Origin: Planctomycetales bacterium
GTDB lineage: Bacteria > Planctomycetota > Phycisphaerae > SM23-33
Reading direction: 5' to 3'
NCBI GenBank assembly: GCA_030631125.1
Contig: DAOVLS010000010.1
Location: forward strand, 1-17,297
Length of the DNA stretch: 17,297 nucleotides
Translations under genes and position numbers: made by a program
Notes under the pieces: generated by a model
The model's input: only the letters and a program-made list of their open reading frames with translations
Databases searched by the model: none
Told to the model about the DNA's origin: nothing
Shown here: piece by piece, positions 15,093 through 17,297 of the stretch
Numbering within the stretch: the first letter of the stretch is position 1
Layout: each line of letters starts with the position of its first letter

Positions 15093-17297
15093 ATGGCAAA
15101 GAAATCAAAGAAGTACGTCTATTTCTTCGGCGGCAAAGGCACTGAAGGCAAAGCCGCGATGAAGCAACTTCTGGGCGGCAAGGGCGCGAACATGGCCGAG
15201 ATGTGCAGACTGGGACTGCCCGTTCCCGCCGGTTTCACCATCACAACCGAAACATGCGATGCGTTCTATAAACTCGGACGCAAATATCCGCCGGAACTCG
15301 ACGGGCAAATCGCCGCGAATATCAAAAAACTCGAAAAACTCACCGGCAAGACCTTCGGACGAGGGCCTAACCCCCTGCTGGTATCGGTCCGCTCAGGTGC
15401 GGCAGTCTCCATGCCAGGAATGATGGACACCGTCCTGAACCTCGGGCTGAACGACGAAACGCTCCAGGCAATGATCGACCTGACCGGAAACGAGCGATTC
15501 GTCTGGGACGCATACCGCCGATTCATGCAGATGTTCGGCGACGTTGTCCTGGGTATGGAACACCACGACTTCGAGCACGCACTCCAGACAGTCAAGACCC
15601 GCCGAAAAGCCAAACTCGACACCGACCTGGACGTCGCAGGACTCAAGGACGTCGTAGCCGAGTATAAGAAGGTCTATAAAAAGGCCCGCAAGACTTTCCC
15701 GCAGGATGCGCGTAAGCAACTAATCGCTTCGATGGACGCGGTCTTCGGCTCGTGGAACAACTACCGTGCGGTTAAGTATCGCCAGTTGAACGACATTCGA
15801 GGCCTCATCGGCACAGCCGTCAACGTTCAGGCGATGGTATTCGGCAATATGGGCGCGACCAGCGGCACAGGCGTCGCCTTCACGCGTAACCCCGCCACCG
15901 GCGAAAACAAGTTCTACGGCGAATACCTCATGGACGCCCAAGGCGAAGACGTCGTAGCCGGTATCCGAACGCCACACCCAATCGCCAATCTCGCCAAAGT
16001 GGACGGCAAATCCTATCGGCAACTGATGAAAATCCGAAGCCAACTGGAAAAACACTACCGCGACATCCAGGACGTTGAGTTCACCATCGAACGCGGAAAG
16101 TTGTACATGCTCCAGACGCGCTCCGGCAAACGCACAGCCGCTGCTGCCGTCAAAATCGCCATCGATATGATGAAAGAAGGCCTCATCAGCGAAAAAGAGG
16201 CCGTCCTGCGAGTCGATCCGAAATCGCTCGACCAACTCCTGCACCCGACCTTCGACCCCGCCGTTGAAAAGAAAGCCAACAAAATCGCCGAAGGACTGCC
16301 CGCAAGCCCCGGAGCAGCAGCAGGAAAAATCGTCTTCAACGCCCACGAAGCCGAAATACAGGCAGAGATGGGCGAGCCGGTTATTCTCTGCCGGATCGAG
16401 ACCTCACCCGAAGACATCGGCGGAATGGACGCTGCCCGCGGAATCCTCACCAGCCGGGGCGGAATGACCAGCCACGCGGCTGTCGTCGCTCGCGGAATGG
16501 GCAAATGCTGCGTAGCCGGAGCCGGCGACGTAGTGATGAACTACGCCAAAAAGACACTCACAGCCAACGGAAAAACGCTCCGCGAAGGCGACTGGATCAG
16601 CCTCAACGGCTCGATCGGCGCAATCTACGCCGGCAAGGTCGCCTCCGTCGAGCCGAAACTATCAGGCGCGTTTTCTGCGATAATGAAACTTGCTGACAAG
16701 TACCGCACGCTCGGCGTCCGCACAAACGCCGACACGCCGCATGATACACAGGTGGCTGTCAAGTTCGGAGCCGAGGGCATCGGCCTGACGCGGACGGAGC
16801 ACATGTTCTTCGAGGGCGACCGTATTATCGCTATGCGCGAGATGATCCTCGCCGAAGATGAGGCTGGGCGTAAGAAAGCCCTCGCCAAACTCCTGCCGCT
16901 GCAGCGGCGCGATTTTATCGGCATATTCAGGGCTTTGAAGGGTAGGCCGGCGACGATCCGCCTGCTGGACCCGCCGCTGCACGAGTTCCTCCCGCACGAC
17001 CAGGCCGGGCAGGCCGAAATGGCCAAAGTCATGGGCGTGTCGGCTGCGAAAATCAAGGCCGCCGTCGAAGCGCTCCACGAGTTCAACCCGATGCTCGGAT
17101 TCCGAGGCTGCCGACTGGGAACCATCTATCCCGAAATCACCGCCACGCAGGCCCGCGCGATATTCGAAGCCGCCTTCGAGGTCCGTGGCGCACAGCCGGA
17201 AATAATGGTCCCGCTCGTCGGGCACGTAAAGGAACTGGCTGGGCAAAAGCAGATTATCCTCGACACGCTGGCCGATGTCCTGGCCGAGCGAGGGAAG
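15093..17297 (+). CDS. ppdK: Pyruvate, phosphate dikinase, 3' end missing
   Basis: 735 residues of an enzyme usually about 880-910 long; the frame is open to the right edge. PPDK interconverts pyruvate + ATP + Pi with PEP + AMP + PPi. The N-terminal nucleotide-binding domain starts with the FFGGKG...GGKGANMAEM block and includes SVRSGAAVSMPGMMDTVLNL (about 94-113). The phosphohistidine domain has GGMTSHAAVVARG with catalytic His at 461, close to His455 of the Clostridium symbiosum enzyme. The C-terminal PEP/pyruvate barrel is present up to the VPLVGHVKEL strand; its catalytic Cys lies beyond the window. GGAG at 15079-15082 is 10 nt before the ATG. A sigma70-like promoter lies upstream. Confidence 0.96.
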   Translation, partial: MAKKSKKYVYFFGGKGTEGKAAMKQLLGGKGANMAEMCRLGLPVPAGFTITTETCDAFYKLGRKYPPELDGQIAANIKKLEKLTGKTFGRGPNPLLVSVRSGAAVSMPGMMDTVLNLGLNDETLQAMIDLTGNERFVWDAYRRFMQMFGDVVLGMEHHDFEHALQTVKTRRKAKLDTDLDVAGLKDVVAEYKKVYKKARKTFPQDARKQLIASMDAVFGSWNNYRAVKYRQLNDIRGLIGTAVNVQAMVFGNMGATSGTGVAFTRNPATGENKFYGEYLMDAQGEDVVAGIRTPHPIANLAKVDGKSYRQLMKIRSQLEKHYRDIQDVEFTIERGKLYMLQTRSGKRTAAAAVKIAIDMMKEGLISEKEAVLRVDPKSLDQLLHPTFDPAVEKKANKIAEGLPASPGAAAGKIVFNAHEAEIQAEMGEPVILCRIETSPEDIGGMDAARGILTSRGGMTSHAAVVARGMGKCCVAGAGDVVMNYAKKTLTANGKTLREGDWISLNGSIGAIYAGKVASVEPKLSGAFSAIMKLADKYRTLGVRTNADTPHDTQVAVKFGAEGIGLTRTEHMFFEGDRIIAMREMILAEDEAGRKKALAKLLPLQRRDFIGIFRALKGRPATIRLLDPPLHEFLPHDQAGQAEMAKVMGVSAAKIKAAVEALHEFNPMLGFRGCRLGTIYPEITATQARAIFEAAFEVRGAQPEIMVPLVGHVKELAGQKQIILDTLADVLAERGK

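Overview
The window looks like chromosomal DNA of a planctomycete-type bacterium, perhaps near the Phycisphaerae. This is inferred from a PEP-CTERM exported protein, Ser/Thr/Pro-rich linkers after signal peptides, a GYF_2 plus DUF975 membrane protein, a HEAT/von Willebrand A protein, and many palindromic repeats between moderately GC-rich genes. I ran no database search, so the lineage is a judgement, not a measurement. I recognise no tRNA, rRNA or CRISPR array.

Layout. (1) 1-412: the 5' end of a DUF401-type membrane protein on the minus strand, divergent from rarA, with an 18-bp perfect inverted repeat between them. (2) 413-5576: a plus-strand genome-maintenance block: rarA, a YkgJ-type cysteine-cluster protein, and mutS. 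(3) 5577-6732: a lower-GC island with a lipoprotein carrying 15 tandem PEVK units, followed by a diverged second copy of the last 83 nt of mutS and a 23-bp perfect inverted repeat. (4) 6733-8052: an MFS transporter whose stop codon lies inside a 117-bp foldback repeat. (5) 8217-10977: a minus-strand pair, the GYF_2-DUF975 membrane protein and then an exported HEAT/vWA protein, apparently with its own promoter. (6) 10978-11496: a gene-free stretch holding a complete MITE-like element, with 12-bp perfect terminal inverted repeats, an 8-bp direct repeat at its borders and nested palindromes, followed by the promoter and a structured leader of the next gene. (7) 11497-12901: the PEP-CTERM protein, a bidirectional terminator, and a small membrane-anchored hypothetical protein. 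(8) 12958-17297: GTP-dependent PEP carboxykinase and pyruvate phosphate dikinase, divergently transcribed from facing sigma70-like promoters.

How the genes work together. RarA and MutS act in replication-fork rescue and mismatch repair. PEP carboxykinase and pyruvate phosphate dikinase both act at the phosphoenolpyruvate/pyruvate/oxaloacetate node, and their shared control region suggests coordinated switching between glycolytic and gluconeogenic flow. The PEP-CTERM protein, the lipoprotein and the vWA protein are predicted to leave the cytoplasm.

The most unusual content is the repeat biology: the MITE-like element, the relic mutS tail beside the PEVK lipoprotein, a palindrome read in frame inside mutS, and several related intergenic palindromes. 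I see no clear new defence or biosynthetic system.
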